17,682 nt of DNA from Saliniplasma sp051745305 (GTDB lineage Archaea; Thermoplasmatota; Thermoplasmata; Halarchaeoplasmatales; Halarchaeoplasmataceae). This document shows positions 1 through 8,489 of this stretch, piece after piece. Each line of letters starts with the position of its first letter. The first letter of the stretch is position 1. The translations under genes were made by a program, and so were the position numbers. The stretch spans positions 1 through 17,682 of the forward strand of contig JBNJDY010000029.1 in assembly GCA_051745305.1 (NCBI GenBank), written 5' to 3'. The notes below the pieces were generated by a model. That model was given only the letters and a program-made list of their open reading frames with translations. It was not told where the DNA came from and searched no databases.

Positions 1-1
1 G

Positions 2-241
2 AAAGGATTAACTAACGGGAAGACGAACGGTAAAGTAAACGGACGTACAAACGGATTAACCAACGGCAAGACGAACGGAAAGGTAAACGGACGTACAAAT
101 GGGTTAACCAACGGCAAGACGAACGGAAAGGTAAACGGACGTACAAACGGATTAACCAACGGCAAGACGAACGGAAAGGTAAACGGACGTACAAATGGGT
201 TAACCAACGGAAAGACGAACGGTAAAGTAAACGGTAAAATA
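2..241 (+). repeat. 48-bp in-frame tandem repeat encoding x-x-Asn-Gly tetrapeptides
   Basis: Five consecutive 48-bp units run at 2-49, 50-97, 98-145, 146-193 and 194-241. Each encodes a 16-residue block of the type (N/G) L-T-N-G-K-T-N-G-K-V-N-G-R-T. Units 2 and 4 are identical. Unit 3 differs from them only by two synonymous changes (aac gga to aat ggg), and unit 5 begins with the same variant, giving a 96-bp higher-order period. Unit 1 and the 3' half of unit 5 are more diverged. Degenerate protein-level units (GLVNG, GIINGLNGFING, DGLVDG, DGLINGLIG) continue to about nt 485. Near-identity at nucleotide level points to recent expansion by slippage or unequal exchange. The array probably continues past the left edge. 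Confidence 0.95.
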
Positions 242-3200
242 AACGGGTTGGTAAACGGTCAAGAAAAAGGCATTATTAATGGTTTAAATGGTTTTATAAA
301 TGGTGATTCATCCGATGAATCTATAGACACAATTATAGGGGGTACATCATTATCAGGAGAAGATGGATTGGTCGATGGAATCGTAGGTATGGGTGGTGAG
401 GAAGAATTATATTCAGATTATTTCAAAGAGAAGGGAGAAAAAAGCTTACCTGCTGAGGACGGCTTGATAAATGGCTTGATAGGCGATGAGGTTTCACGGG
501 ATGACGGTTTTTTACGAGATACTCTCGAGTCTGAAAATTTTGTTGATAGGGTGCGAATGCCTTATAGGGGTATGCCCCCTAATTGGTTTAAAAAAGGATT
601 GGGAACCGTTGTTATCATGATCTTTTTGTTGACCATACCAATAATGCTTAACCTACTTTACATCCCTGTGGAAGTTGATGTAGAAATAGACGGGAATTTC
701 GATGATTGGGATGCAGTTAGTGCTTATTACGATCCTGAAAATATCGAAGTTGAAGATACAAGTTTGGACATAAGGGAGTACAGACTAAAAGAATCTGAGG
801 GATATCTGTATATATACATGAGAACTAATGGTACGCTGTTTGAAACTGATGAAGGCGCGCATTCCGTTCGTTTCTTTATTGATGTAGAAGGTCATGGCTA
901 CGAAATCGGAGATATAAAAGCAGATTACTTATTTGAAGTGTATGGATGGGAAGAGAACATCGAAGGAAGTACTCTCCAAAGGTTCAATGAAAGTCGTGAA
1001 TCAAATGACTGGAATGGTTTTCAAAACTCCGGAGGAGGTCAAGCTAAATCTGAAGGAAACGAATTAGAAGCGAGGTTTTGGATAGGTGATATTGCTGAGG
1101 ATAAAGAACCTTCAATGATAATCCATTCAAAAAGTCCCCGCGGTTTGGACGTAACTTCCGGGAAAGTATGGAAAGGTCTAGATTCAATTTCTACTTCTAC
1201 CGAATTGTTCGGTTCGAAAGTAGTCCGATCTGGAGAACTTGAACCATTATTCAGCTTCGAATCATTTTCTATATCTGAGGATGCTGTAATGGACGAAGTA
1301 GTTTTAGAATATAATGACTACTCATCGGAATTCGTAGATAATATATTCATATATGATATGAAAAATTACACTGATGACGAATTTATCGGAGAACCAATAG
1401 CGGTATATGAAAACTTTGAGAATAATGCTACAATCGATTTGAATCTCGAATTAACAACTACACCTAGTAAATTCATCGTCGCAGCGGAAATTGACAACGA
1501 AGCAGTATCTACAGAACCGATTGGACTTAGGTTGGTCGATATTCTTTGCAGAGATGGTTTATCTACGATTTCACCACCGATAATGGAAAATAAATATATA
1601 GACGATATTCCAGAGAAACCAAATGTCGATGGAGCCTTTGCATTCTGGGATGAATATGATTCAGAAGAAGACGAATTAGATGACTTAACTCCTCATGATG
1701 CCTGGAATCCAAATATTGATATCAATAGACATAGTCATCATTCAAATGAAAGAACATCTTTTATGGTCGGGGTTGAGGGTAATATGATGGGTGGAGCGGA
1801 TATACCCTATCATCGATCTAGACCTCCTGAATCAAAGGATTCAGATGGTGACGGTATACCGGATATATATGATCCCTACCCCGATGATTTTACCAATGAT
1901 GGCATACCAGATGATGAGATGGTTACAGAGGATGGATATCCTGATATTGATGGGAACGGAGTCGCGGATTATCCTTACGGTCAAGACATGTGGTTGAATA
2001 CGACTATACCCGAAGATCCACAGATACCTGAGATGTATTGGGGTAAAGATGTGAGCAGATACATAGGTCCCGTTGAATTACCAGAAGTAACAGGTGAGGA
2101 TTACCTGCGGATATTTATTGATTCAGATCCAGATGTTGGCTACAGTGCACCTTGGTTGGATATGAGAGCAGATCATATGATAAATGTCACAGGTAGAAAT
2201 ATGGAGATAACTTCTGCCAATTATGTAGAATATGATGGAAATGGTGCCGATTGGGATTGGAATGTTTTAGGCGAGGTAGAGGCTGCAATTAATAGAACTA
2301 GTTTAGAGACCGCTCTTAATCTAACCGATTTAGGTATAGATGATTATGAGATCACTTACGTGATGACGGATTGGGAAAATAATATGGATACTGCAGTTCC
2401 ATCTCCTGAAACGGGATATTATGATAATGATGTAATGGGTTTAACCTCTAATAACAAGGACTTAAAATTTTATCTGAGAGAGAATGATGAGTTACTTCCA
2501 GAAAGAGGAACTGAACAGTTGACAATGAATTTGAGAAAAGGAGATGTCCATTCATGGCAATCGCCGGAATTTGCAGGAGACTACAATATCACATCGGATA
2601 TAACCGTTCGATTGGACATAGATCCACAATCAACAGGGAGTCATGATCCCGACCTAAGTATAACATTATATTCAAATGGGGTGAGCATTGGTGAATATTT
2701 GGCAGAAGATTTGACTGGGAGCGGAGTACGTACATTTTCTATAGAGCCCGAAACCGATCTAATCCAGGCTGGGAATTCATTGACGTTAGAAACAGAGCTA
2801 ACGACTCCAAAAAATGTAGAGGTAGACCTATTTTACAATTCACAGGATGGTGAATCCCTTGTTTCTATCCCCTCTGACGGCATAATAGATGTCGAATCTT
2901 TAAAATTATTCAATGAAACCGGGGAGGAAGACGATGTTTTTGATGGTGGGGAGGTAGTAGAAGTAAGGTCAACTGTGAGTCATAAATTTACAGCTGAATT
3001 GATTGAAGACCCAACACTTGATGTATATTATCCCAACGGTACAAAGATGATATCTGATGAACCTATGGGATTACGGGATGAGGACACATCGGATCCATCG
3101 TATTGGACGGAATATAATTATTCGTTCATATTAGATGAAATGGCAGTTGGCGGGAGATATGATGTGGTTGTTTCCTCTTCAGATATCCAAGGGAACGAGG

Positions 3201-5062
3201 ATATTAGAACGACGTCTTTCATCGTTCCTGATACGCCCGGGATATCAGTTTATCCTGACAATTTAGAAACCACAGACCCTGGTACTGATATCAGTCACGA
3301 GGTTTTTGTGGAGAATATTGGAAATTTAGATGATATCTATAGATTGAGTGTTTCACCCTCCAACAGGGATTGGTACACTGAGCTGGTCTGCGACGGTGAG
3401 TCTGTGGCTGTAGATGAAGATGGAGATGGAACCTGGGAGTTGGTCGACGAAAATTGGGATTCTACAGGGGATGGATATCCCGATGTTTCATTAGGTTCCT
3501 TGGAGGAGAAGAGATTTGAATTGATTAAATCGGTTCCAGAGGGAGCAGAAGGTGAATTGGACTACACAAGTTTGTATGCAGAGTCTTATGAATATGATAT
3601 ATCTGATTTCGCTGAGATGACTACCCAGACACCTGTTCCAGAAGAAGGTAAAACACTGTATTTAAAAGATAATTTTGATATGGATACTTTCATGGGTGAG
3701 AATCTTGATGTGGTCACGATAGATACAAGTGATGAATACACATGGAGTCAAAATCCGGAGATGGCAGATACTTTTGAATTGCTGGATTACTCCAATGTTT
3801 TTTTATATATTGACCCCGATGTTCATGGCCACCAGGTTCCGGATGTGACAGTAGCATTAAGGGAGGATGGAGAGACTATCTCTACTGATACGATAAAGGA
3901 TATATCAGAGACAGGTTTGTATCAATTTGCGATTAAATCGGATCATACTATTGACGCTGGAAATTCTCTCGATTTAAGGATTACTACAGGTGACAGCTCT
4001 GTGGATGTGTATTATGGGTCTGAGACTTATGATTCACGGGTAGAGATGCACACTAACACCTATGTTAACGTAGATGAGATAAGCACTTATAATGAATCGA
4101 GTGAAACTGATGAGTTTAATGCAGGAGAGACGATAGAGGTAAGGTCTATTGTTTCTGATCCTCTCGGTAGCTATGATATCGATGGAGCCACTATAAATGT
4201 AACAGATCCCGAGGGGGAGACTATAATCAGCGAAGAATCGATGAACCTCATTGAAACTGATCCTGAGGACCCCTCATTATGGAACGAGTATACCTATTCT
4301 TTCGAACTGCTAGAAGATGCTTTAGTTGGTGAATATCGTATTGATGTGACCGGTATCGAGTCGAACGGGGTTACTTCCAGTAGTGATGGTGTATTTCAGG
4401 TCCTTGGTAATGTAACCGTAGACCCGGATCAAAACGATACAGCGGAAGCAGGAACAAATATCACTTATGACTTCACTATAAAGAATGATGGATCAGGAGT
4501 AGATATTTATTCCTTAAATTTGGGTTCCAACAATGGTTGGAATATTAGTCTTTACGACAGCGACGGGACATGGATCGGGACTGATATAGGAGGAAACGGT
4601 AATTGGGATGAAATCAATAACGATTACGACACGACAGGTGACGGAGTCCCGGATACAGGATATATGACACCATTGCAAGAGATGGATATGACGATGGAGA
4701 TCGAGATACCAAATGGAACTGAAGATGAAACTATTGAAGCTACAACTTTAACTGCTATATCTAATTATGATTCTTCAACTAAAGATTCAGCTCAGGCAGT
4801 TACTACTATCTCAGAATTCTCTGATATATTTTTACCCGTACTATCAACTATAGGTTTATTCGTAGGTATGTTTATTTATCGTCGTAAAAGAGAAAAAGAC
4901 AATCACCTTGGTGATAATGGTACCGATTCTAATAATGTATATCACAACGAGGATTCACCTACTGATGAATACCGCATAGATAGTGTCGATAATGTTTTAT
5001 CAATTCCTTCCTCCAAGAAAAGTATATATACATCAAATAAAAATATAGAGGAGGTGCCATAA
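2..5062 (+). CDS. Giant surface protein with Asn-Gly repeat tail, CBM9/DOMON-like domain and Ca-loop modules (5' partial)
   Basis: The frame is open from the window edge, so the true start lies upstream; 1686 residues are visible. Residues 1-100 are four-residue x-x-N-G repeats, decaying into an acidic stretch. One hydrophobic helix lies at about 200-221. An I-D-G-N-F-D-D-W motif just after it (nt 686-709) opens a domain of roughly 170 residues resembling CBM9/DOMON-like sugar-binding domains. A thrombospondin-3-like loop (DSDGDGIPD, nt 1838-1975) follows, then two homologous modules (about nt 2462-3640 and 3647-4810), each with Ig-like strands and its own D-rich loop. The protein ends with a second helix (nt 4829-4880), an RRKRE stop-transfer and a tail of about 70 residues. 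Many N-x-S/T sequons in the central part fit an external, glycosylated region. I infer both termini are cytoplasmic. The coupled downstream gene suggests joint function. Specific function unknown; S-layer-associated or receptor roles are possible. Confidence 0.85.
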   Translation, partial: KGLTNGKTNGKVNGRTNGLTNGKTNGKVNGRTNGLTNGKTNGKVNGRTNGLTNGKTNGKVNGRTNGLTNGKTNGKVNGKINGLVNGQEKGIINGLNGFINGDSSDESIDTIIGGTSLSGEDGLVDGIVGMGGEEELYSDYFKEKGEKSLPAEDGLINGLIGDEVSRDDGFLRDTLESENFVDRVRMPYRGMPPNWFKKGLGTVVIMIFLLTIPIMLNLLYIPVEVDVEIDGNFDDWDAVSAYYDPENIEVEDTSLDIREYRLKESEGYLYIYMRTNGTLFETDEGAHSVRFFIDVEGHGYEIGDIKADYLFEVYGWEENIEGSTLQRFNESRESNDWNGFQNSGGGQAKSEGNELEARFWIGDIAEDKEPSMIIHSKSPRGLDVTSGKVWKGLDSISTSTELFGSKVVRSGELEPLFSFESFSISEDAVMDEVVLEYNDYSSEFVDNIFIYDMKNYTDDEFIGEPIAVYENFENNATIDLNLELTTTPSKFIVAAEIDNEAVSTEPIGLRLVDILCRDGLSTISPPIMENKYIDDIPEKPNVDGAFAFWDEYDSEEDELDDLTPHDAWNPNIDINRHSHHSNERTSFMVGVEGNMMGGADIPYHRSRPPESKDSDGDGIPDIYDPYPDDFTNDGIPDDEMVTEDGYPDIDGNGVADYPYGQDMWLNTTIPEDPQIPEMYWGKDVSRYIGPVELPEVTGEDYLRIFIDSDPDVGYSAPWLDMRADHMINVTGRNMEITSANYVEYDGNGADWDWNVLGEVEAAINRTSLETALNLTDLGIDDYEITYVMTDWENNMDTAVPSPETGYYDNDVMGLTSNNKDLKFYLRENDELLPERGTEQLTMNLRKGDVHSWQSPEFAGDYNITSDITVRLDIDPQSTGSHDPDLSITLYSNGVSIGEYLAEDLTGSGVRTFSIEPETDLIQAGNSLTLETELTTPKNVEVDLFYNSQDGESLVSIPSDGIIDVESLKLFNETGEEDDVFDGGEVVEVRSTVSHKFTAELIEDPTLDVYYPNGTKMISDEPMGLRDEDTSDPSYWTEYNYSFILDEMAVGGRYDVVVSSSDIQGNEDIRTTSFIVPDTPGISVYPDNLETTDPGTDISHEVFVENIGNLDDIYRLSVSPSNRDWYTELVCDGESVAVDEDGDGTWELVDENWDSTGDGYPDVSLGSLEEKRFELIKSVPEGAEGELDYTSLYAESYEYDISDFAEMTTQTPVPEEGKTLYLKDNFDMDTFMGENLDVVTIDTSDEYTWSQNPEMADTFELLDYSNVFLYIDPDVHGHQVPDVTVALREDGETISTDTIKDISETGLYQFAIKSDHTIDAGNSLDLRITTGDSSVDVYYGSETYDSRVEMHTNTYVNVDEISTYNESSETDEFNAGETIEVRSIVSDPLGSYDIDGATINVTDPEGETIISEESMNLIETDPEDPSLWNEYTYSFELLEDALVGEYRIDVTGIESNGVTSSSDGVFQVLGNVTVDPDQNDTAEAGTNITYDFTIKNDGSGVDIYSLNLGSNNGWNISLYDSDGTWIGTDIGGNGNWDEINNDYDTTGDGVPDTGYMTPLQEMDMTMEIEIPNGTEDETIEATTLTAISNYDSSTKDSAQAVTTISEFSDIFLPVLSTIGLFVGMFIYRRKREKDNHLGDNGTDSNNVYHNEDSPTDEYRIDSVDNVLSIPSSKKSIYTSNKNIEEVP
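5050..5056 (+). promoter_or_regulatory. Shine-Dalgarno GGAGGTG selecting a TTG start
   Basis: GGAGGTG lies inside the last codons of the upstream gene and ends 7 nt before the TTG at 5064. It supports that unusual start codon, since no in-frame ATG occurs before about residue 129. It also implies translational coupling to the upstream gene. Confidence 0.75.
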
Positions 5063-5063
5063 A

Positions 5064-8000
5064 TTGGAGGAAAATAAGATAAAATGTGAAGTGTGTGGCA
5101 CTTTAAATTCTATAGAGTCCGTTAAATGTGAGAATTGTGGTAAAGAACTACAGAATGATAAATTTGAAAAAGATCAACACGCTATTTTAAAGGCCCTTCA
5201 GCAGATCTCCGGAGTAGGATCGTCTCGAGCAAAAAATATTGTTAATGCAGGATATTCTGATGTAGATGATTTACACGATATAGATATTGAAAGCATCTCT
5301 TCAATAAAAGGAATTGGTGAATCTGTAGCAAATGATATAGTTAGTACTATTGAAGAAACAAAAGAAAAAGGCGGACTCTATCTTTGTGATGAATGTGGTG
5401 CATTTGTTGGTGAGGAAAGCGAACATTGTTCTAATTGTGGAGCAGTTATGGTTGACGTAGATGAAGAGGCTGAACCGGAATTAGAAGAGATTGATGAAGA
5501 GGTAGGAGATGAGCATGACAAGCAAGATAGCTCACTTTACCTCTGTAGTAATTGTGGCTCTTTTGTAAGCGCGGATTCTGATATCTGTAAATATTGTGGG
5601 GCTAGTATGGATGTGGTGGAGGAGGATGTGGATGATGAACCGCCAATAGAACCGGAAGAAAACATCGCTGATGAGGTAGAAGAAGAGGAAGAAGATGATG
5701 GTTTATTCTTATGTACAAATTGTGGAGCATTTGTTAGTGTAAAATCAACCGAATGTCCCAGTTGTGGATTTACTTTCACTGACGAAATTGAAGAAGAGGT
5801 TGATGAAGAGGTAGTAAAAGAGATAAAACCAGAAGTTAAAGATGAAGAATTAATAGATGAGGATATAATATATGAAGTAGACGAAGATGAAGTAGAGATA
5901 GGGGATGAGGGACCTCAAAAAGAATTTGATGAAGAAATTGAATGGGAAACAGACGACATTGAATCTCAATTTTCTGAAGAAGAAATAGAACCTTTTGAAG
6001 GAGAAACCATAATAGAAGATGAAAGTGAAATAGAATCCGAATCAAAACCTTCCACAAGCGATGCTCTTTCTATTGGGGATGACGTAAAAATTTGTGGAAA
6101 TTGTGGGTATATTTCTGACAGCTCAGTTGATACATGTCCTCTTTGTGATTATGAATTTGGAGAAAAAACAGTTGAAGCTCATGCAGAAGTATCTGATTTA
6201 ACGGAAGTTGAAAAGGATTCACTTAAGGATGATGTAGATACTATGAGAAAGGCTTTAGGCCTTTCCGACGAAATAAAAGAAGAATCTAAAGTTGATGAGC
6301 GTGATGTTCTATCTAGAGATGATAACCAGATAAACGTTTGTACGGTTTGTGGTGCATTTTTAAGAGAGGAAAGTGAAAGATGCCATATTTGTGGTAGTTT
6401 ATCCTCAGAAACACCTGAACTTGATGAGATAGAAGAAGAACCACATATTGATTATACAGACGGAGAATTTTCAATCTGTGACGCATGTGGTGCATTTGTA
6501 AAAGACGGTAAAAAAAGCTGTTCTATCTGCGGTAGCGATATGGCTCTAGCTCAGAAAAAAATAGAAAATGAGGAAGTATCTGTAAAAGATGAAAATCAAG
6601 AAAAAATCCTGGAGGACTTTTTTGGACAGGGCGTAGAAGATTCACCAAGTTTGACGGAGAAAGATGAAGAAGTAGAAATTTATCTCTGTACTAGCTGTGG
6701 AGCGATGGTTAGTTCTGAAGCTGACATTTGTCCTATATGTCAATCATATCTCGGCGAAGGAGAAACCAGGGAGGAATATGAATTACAAGAGATAGAAGAG
6801 GATGTAGACTCAGTAACCACAACATCAGAGGAATTCGAAAAGGATAGTTTTGAAGAAGAGGACTTTGATTTAAATGAAACTGAAATTGATAAAGAACTAG
6901 GGTTAGAGCAGGAAATAGAAGAAGATTTAGAAGATCCAAAACTAATTTCTGAAGAAACTGATTTAGGGACTGATGAAGATGAATTTGATGTAAAACTAAA
7001 CGAAGAAATAGAATCCATCTTAAAAAGTAGATATGATGAAGAAGAAAAAGAAGAGATTTCAGAACAAAGTTATGAAGATAGTGAAATAGAAGATAACGAA
7101 TTGGAACAAACGCCTGAGGAATTACAGATCAAAAGTGATACTCAATTTGAGAAGAAGAAATATGAGGAGACCAAGGAAGAAGATGAATGGCAAAGATGCC
7201 CAATATGTAAATCTCATGTTAGCGCGGATAGTGAATATTGTAGTATCTGTGAACAACCTTTAGATGGAAAAATCACTAAATCTGAGAAATTTACCGCATC
7301 TAATGTTTCACAAGATACTAAAGAAATAAGATCTGAACGCCCTGTTCTATCTAAAGCTAAACCTACTGTTAAAAGTACAAGACAGAAATCTGATTTTATC
7401 GAATCTCATCTACAAGAAAGCATGAAAAACATTCTCTACAAAGCAAAAGATTATCAAGTACCTGTATCAAGCTTATCTCTTTTAGCCTTTGGAGGTATTT
7501 ATCTAACGACATATAGAACGTCTGATTTTACATATTTTGGAGAATTCGGACTTATTTTAATCAGCCTATTTTTCGGTTTAGGTGTTTTAACTATTTTGAC
7601 CTTTAAAGATGAAATAATTTCTTACTCTATTCTTGGATTTGTGGGCTATGTTGTCGGTATTGTGATTTCATCCTTGGTCCCTATTCTCAGGTATATGATT
7701 CGTATAGAAATCCCATTGTTGGTAAGCGCAGGACTTATAGCTACTGCACTTGGTATGTTTTGGATTTTAGATTATAAATTACCAAAAAAATTCCATTATT
7801 ACATGCTTTGGTTCTCAGGGATTAGCATATTATTCGTAGCAGGCTTAACTATTATAATATATCCTGTTCAATTATCTCATCTAGAATATACAATATTGTT
7901 ACCTTTAGGTTTGGGTTCGGTTATGATTTTGGGTGGAACAGCTACATGGTATAAAGAAGCTAATGAAGTTTATGAAAACAGTGTGCATTTAAAAACAAAT

Positions 8001-8438
8001 AAAATGTATAATTATAGAAAATCGGGTTATTTTGAAGATGTTAGAAAAACATGTCCCGTATCTGAAGAAAAAGCTATCCCATATTATAGTAAAGGGATAG
8101 CAAGCTGCAGCATGGGTGAATATAACGACGCTATTAAAAAGTTCAAGAAAGCACTCGAAATAGAGGGGGATAACGAGGCCATCTGGAATAACTTAGGAAC
8201 TGCTTACAGCAGGGTCGGTGAGCAAGAGAGGGCAAAAAAATGCTTAACCAATGCTATAGAAATTAAAGAAGAATATGCTATAGCATGGAACAACCTAGGA
8301 AATTCAAATTTCAGGTGCGGTAATTATTCTGAAGCACTGGAATGTTATGATAAAGCTTTGCAAATCCAAGAGGACTATAGAGATGCCATGCTTAATAAAT
8401 CTCAAGCACTTATCAAACTCAGCAGAATTAAAGCCTGA
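5064..8438 (+). CDS. Membrane protein with nine zinc ribbons, helix-hairpin-helix and C-terminal TPRs
   Basis: 1124 residues, starting at TTG one base after the upstream stop. Zinc ribbon 1 (C8, C11, C22, C25) is followed by a helix-hairpin-helix-like segment at about 41-100 (ISGVGSSRAKNIV and IKGIGESVANDIV). Eight further CxxC-x10-CxxC ribbons follow at nt 5385-5438, 5544-5597, 5712-5765, 6093-6146, 6339-6392, 6477-6530, 6687-6740 and 7197-7250, each opening with a variant of L-Y-L-C-x-x-C-G-A-F-V and separated by Glu/Asp-rich linkers. About six hydrophobic helices lie at residues 800-966, so both ends should face the same side, presumably the cytoplasm. Residues 1005-1120 form about three TPRs (EAIWNNLGTAY, AIAWNNLGNSN). 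The parts suggest a membrane-anchored scaffold with many protein- or nucleic-acid-binding modules. I do not recognise a named family. Spacing implies co-expression with the surface protein upstream. Confidence 0.9.
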   Translation: MEENKIKCEVCGTLNSIESVKCENCGKELQNDKFEKDQHAILKALQQISGVGSSRAKNIVNAGYSDVDDLHDIDIESISSIKGIGESVANDIVSTIEETKEKGGLYLCDECGAFVGEESEHCSNCGAVMVDVDEEAEPELEEIDEEVGDEHDKQDSSLYLCSNCGSFVSADSDICKYCGASMDVVEEDVDDEPPIEPEENIADEVEEEEEDDGLFLCTNCGAFVSVKSTECPSCGFTFTDEIEEEVDEEVVKEIKPEVKDEELIDEDIIYEVDEDEVEIGDEGPQKEFDEEIEWETDDIESQFSEEEIEPFEGETIIEDESEIESESKPSTSDALSIGDDVKICGNCGYISDSSVDTCPLCDYEFGEKTVEAHAEVSDLTEVEKDSLKDDVDTMRKALGLSDEIKEESKVDERDVLSRDDNQINVCTVCGAFLREESERCHICGSLSSETPELDEIEEEPHIDYTDGEFSICDACGAFVKDGKKSCSICGSDMALAQKKIENEEVSVKDENQEKILEDFFGQGVEDSPSLTEKDEEVEIYLCTSCGAMVSSEADICPICQSYLGEGETREEYELQEIEEDVDSVTTTSEEFEKDSFEEEDFDLNETEIDKELGLEQEIEEDLEDPKLISEETDLGTDEDEFDVKLNEEIESILKSRYDEEEKEEISEQSYEDSEIEDNELEQTPEELQIKSDTQFEKKKYEETKEEDEWQRCPICKSHVSADSEYCSICEQPLDGKITKSEKFTASNVSQDTKEIRSERPVLSKAKPTVKSTRQKSDFIESHLQESMKNILYKAKDYQVPVSSLSLLAFGGIYLTTYRTSDFTYFGEFGLILISLFFGLGVLTILTFKDEIISYSILGFVGYVVGIVISSLVPILRYMIRIEIPLLVSAGLIATALGMFWILDYKLPKKFHYYMLWFSGISILFVAGLTIIIYPVQLSHLEYTILLPLGLGSVMILGGTATWYKEANEVYENSVHLKTNKMYNYRKSGYFEDVRKTCPVSEEKAIPYYSKGIASCSMGEYNDAIKKFKKALEIEGDNEAIWNNLGTAYSRVGEQERAKKCLTNAIEIKEEYAIAWNNLGNSNFRCGNYSEALECYDKALQIQEDYRDAMLNKSQALIKLSRIKA

Positions 8439-8489
8439 TTTGCCTGATTTTAAGTTTTAGAGATATTTGCTATGTATATATTATAAGTC

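Noticed and set aside
12..194. Arg/Leu/Ser-rich repeat ORF on the minus strand
   Set aside because: It is the antisense shadow of the Asn-Gly repeat and has no initiation signals.
1..241. CRISPR array or intergenic satellite
   Set aside because: The 48-bp units are directly adjacent with no variable spacers, and they stay in frame with the downstream protein, with mostly synonymous differences between copies. This is a coding repeat.
248..5062. Surface protein starting at TTG 248
   Set aside because: The same frame is open to the window edge and encodes the same x-x-N-G pattern upstream, and there is no ribosome-binding site before 248.
6740..7018. Ser-rich minus-strand ORF inside the zinc-ribbon gene
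   Set aside because: It is the complement of Glu/Asp codons in the acidic linkers (gaa/gat give ttc/atc and tca-type reads); the same applies to the other minus-strand ORFs between 5537 and 7018.
8439..8489. Terminator between the convergent zinc-ribbon and lpd genes
   Set aside because: The 51 bp are AT-rich but have no clear T-tract or hairpin on either strand, so I did not call one.
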